NCBI GenBank assembly: GCA_026388345.1
Contig: JAPLJY010000122.1
Location: forward strand, 1 to 24,971
DNA: 24,971 nucleotides
From: Deltaproteobacteria bacterium
Lineage (GTDB): Bacteria; Desulfobacterota; Syntrophia; Syntrophales; UBA5619
Reading direction: 5' to 3'
Both the position numbers and the translations under genes were made by a program. The notes under the pieces are model-generated. The model saw only the letters and a program-made list of their open reading frames with translations. It was not told where the DNA came from and searched no databases. Below are positions 23,645 through 24,971 of this stretch, in pieces. How positions within the stretch are numbered: the first letter of the stretch is position 1; each line of letters begins with the position of its first letter.

Positions 23645-24805
23645 ATGAATTTACAAAGAGTCTATATGCAGAATAATCCCGGCAGGCTGGTCTTTGGGCC
23701 CGGATCCGTCAAAGAGCTGGCCAATGAGATCCCCGCGAATGCGATCCCCCTTGTCGTGACAGACAAGGGGGTCTCCAAATCGGGTATTCTGAAGAAGGTC
23801 ACGGACGTTTTGGAAGGTGCGGGCATCCCCCACCACATTTTCGATGGAATCGAGCCTGATCCTCCCGTTCAGGTGATCGAAAAGGCCGCAGCGCTTTATC
23901 GGAAGCACAAATGTACCATGGTGATCGGGGTCGGCGGCGGAAGCTCGATCGACGGGGCGAAATCGACCAGCTTGATGGTTTCCTATCCGGGAGACATCGG
24001 TGAATACAGCAGGGGAAAGCTCCTGCCGGGCCCGGTTGCCCCCATCTATGCGATCCCGACGACGGCCGGCACCGGGTCTGAAGTTACCGGGTTATCCATC
24101 ATCACGGATCCCATCAACAAGGTGAAGATGGTGCTGCGGGGCGTGCCGCATCTTATCCCGAAATGCGTCTTCCTCGACCCTGAGCTTCTGGCCTTCATCC
24201 CCCCGCGGGTGGCGGCGGAGACGGGGGGAGACGCCCTGACCCACGCGGTCGAGTGCTACGTATCGCAGAACACCACAGTCGTCACCGAAGGGTTGGCCCT
24301 TTCCGCGATCACGCTGATCGGCAAATACCTCCGCAGGTTCGTCGGGAATCCGGCGGATATGGAGGCGGCGGAGCACATGCAGCTTGGGTGCTACCTGGCA
24401 GGATTCGCCTTTTCCAACGGGGGGCTCGGTCTGGTCCACTCCATTGCCCATCCAGTGGGGGCCCACTATCATTTGAGCCACGGCGCCGCCTGTTCGCTCT
24501 ATCTCCCAGTGGTGATGGAATTCAACCTTCTCACCTGCCCGGAGAAGTTCTCATCCATCGCAACGGCGCTGGGGGAGAATGTCAACGGTATGACAGCCCG
24601 CCGCGCTGCCAAGGAGTCGGTCAAGGCAGTCAGGGAGCTGTTCACCGATATCGGGGTCGCACTGACTTTTGCGGAACTCGGGGTGAAATTCAAGCTGCTT
24701 CCGAAGATGGTTGCGGAGGCGATGGCTGCGGTTCCGACGCAGGTGAATCCACGCAGACCGAGCGAGGCGCAGATCACGAACCTATTCAATGCCCCATTGG
24801 CCTAA
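23645..24805 (+). CDS. iron-containing alcohol dehydrogenase
   Basis: A 386-residue group III alcohol dehydrogenase. The G-G-G-S nucleotide motif is at 97-100, metal ligands are D196, H200, H265 and H279, and the full H-S-I-A-H269-P motif is kept, unlike the copy at 6682. It would interconvert an alcohol or hydroxyacid and the aldehyde or ketone with NAD(H). AGGAGA stands just upstream of the start. The gap of 30 bases to the next gene, an aldehyde:ferredoxin oxidoreductase, suggests the pair carries alcohol to aldehyde to acid, or reverse, linking NADH and ferredoxin pools (inference). The substrate cannot be read from the sequence. Confidence 0.93.
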   Translation: MNLQRVYMQNNPGRLVFGPGSVKELANEIPANAIPLVVTDKGVSKSGILKKVTDVLEGAGIPHHIFDGIEPDPPVQVIEKAAALYRKHKCTMVIGVGGGSSIDGAKSTSLMVSYPGDIGEYSRGKLLPGPVAPIYAIPTTAGTGSEVTGLSIITDPINKVKMVLRGVPHLIPKCVFLDPELLAFIPPRVAAETGGDALTHAVECYVSQNTTVVTEGLALSAITLIGKYLRRFVGNPADMEAAEHMQLGCYLAGFAFSNGGLGLVHSIAHPVGAHYHLSHGAACSLYLPVVMEFNLLTCPEKFSSIATALGENVNGMTARRAAKESVKAVRELFTDIGVALTFAELGVKFKLLPKMVAEAMAAVPTQVNPRRPSEAQITNLFNAPLA

Positions 24806-24835
24806 CAATGGTGTCATCAAAGGAGATAGTAGAAC

Positions 24836-24971
24836 ATGGCATACGGGTATAACGGCAAGATATTGAGGGTGGATTTGACCACCGGGGCGATGAATGTGGA
24901 GGAGCCCGGGGAGATTGTTTACCGTACCTATCTGGGAGGCGGGGGACTGGCCTCTTACTTCCTGCTTCGGG
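24836..24971 (+). CDS. aldehyde:ferredoxin oxidoreductase, 5' end only
   Basis: The first 45 codons of a gene cut by the window edge. The start M-A-Y-G-Y-N-G-K-I-L-R-V-D-L-T-T-G and the Y-L-G-G-G-G-L-A-S-Y segment are the characteristic N-terminal domain of tungsten-dependent aldehyde:ferredoxin oxidoreductases (AOR family, also benzoyl-CoA reductase BamB-like proteins). It would oxidise an aldehyde to an acid with ferredoxin as acceptor, or reduce acids. AAAGGAGA (24819-24826) lies ten bases before ATG. The cofactor-binding and FeS Cys residues lie beyond the window, so which subgroup it is cannot be said. Confidence 0.88.
   Translation, partial: MAYGYNGKILRVDLTTGAMNVEEPGEIVYRTYLGGGGLASYFLLR

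Overview
The window carries about twenty protein-coding genes, all on the + strand, with no transcription regulator, phage gene, complete insertion sequence, tRNA, rRNA or CRISPR array. Content and style point to an anaerobic bacterium, probably a deltaproteobacterial (Desulfobacterota / Syntrophobacterales-like) sulfate reducer or syntroph. The reasons are periplasmic-binding-protein carboxylate transporters of both TTT (Tct) and TRAP type, two iron-dependent alcohol dehydrogenases, an FrhB-type iron-sulfur flavoprotein, an FeS old-yellow-enzyme, the start of a tungsten aldehyde:ferredoxin oxidoreductase, and a decayed copy of what looks like a palindromic intergenic repeat familiar from deltaproteobacteria. 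The phylum call is inference; no phylogenetic marker gene is present.

Layout. (1) 1-5471: two small cupins, the second frameshifted, then a tripartite tricarboxylate transporter tctB-tctA followed by two tandem tctC binding-protein genes, the first with an in-frame amber codon. (2) 5486-7836: a short orphan reading frame overlapping a zinc alcohol dehydrogenase, then an iron alcohol dehydrogenase. (3) 7837-8310: a 474-base gap without a recognisable gene. (4) 8311-11973: a compact, relatively AT-rich operon of SDR dehydrogenase, LUD protein, MmgE/PrpD protein and metallo-beta-lactamase-fold hydrolase. (5) 12071-15221: a GC-rich TRAP transporter, dctP then a fused dctQM. (6) 15249-17593: a DUF6282 amidohydrolase-like protein and a second MmgE/PrpD. 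(7) 17784-19703: an FeS/FMN/FAD ene-reductase, followed by an unusual roughly 110-base multi-hairpin element. (8) 19996-24971: FrhB-like protein, isopropylmalate/tartrate-type dehydrogenase, D-2-hydroxyacid dehydrogenase, iron alcohol dehydrogenase and the first 45 codons of an aldehyde:ferredoxin oxidoreductase that runs off the window.

How it may work together (inference): two high-affinity importers bring in di- or tricarboxylates or related hydroxyacids. MmgE/PrpD enzymes act as dehydratase/isomerase/decarboxylase-like steps, a metallohydrolase being paired with each. A beta-decarboxylating dehydrogenase and several NAD(P)-dependent dehydrogenases oxidise the products, and the FeS ene-reductase, FrhB-like protein and AOR move electrons to or from ferredoxin. 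The most distinctive features are that both MmgE/PrpD proteins share the same replacements at normally conserved His positions, and that they sit in mirrored modules on either side of the TRAP transporter.
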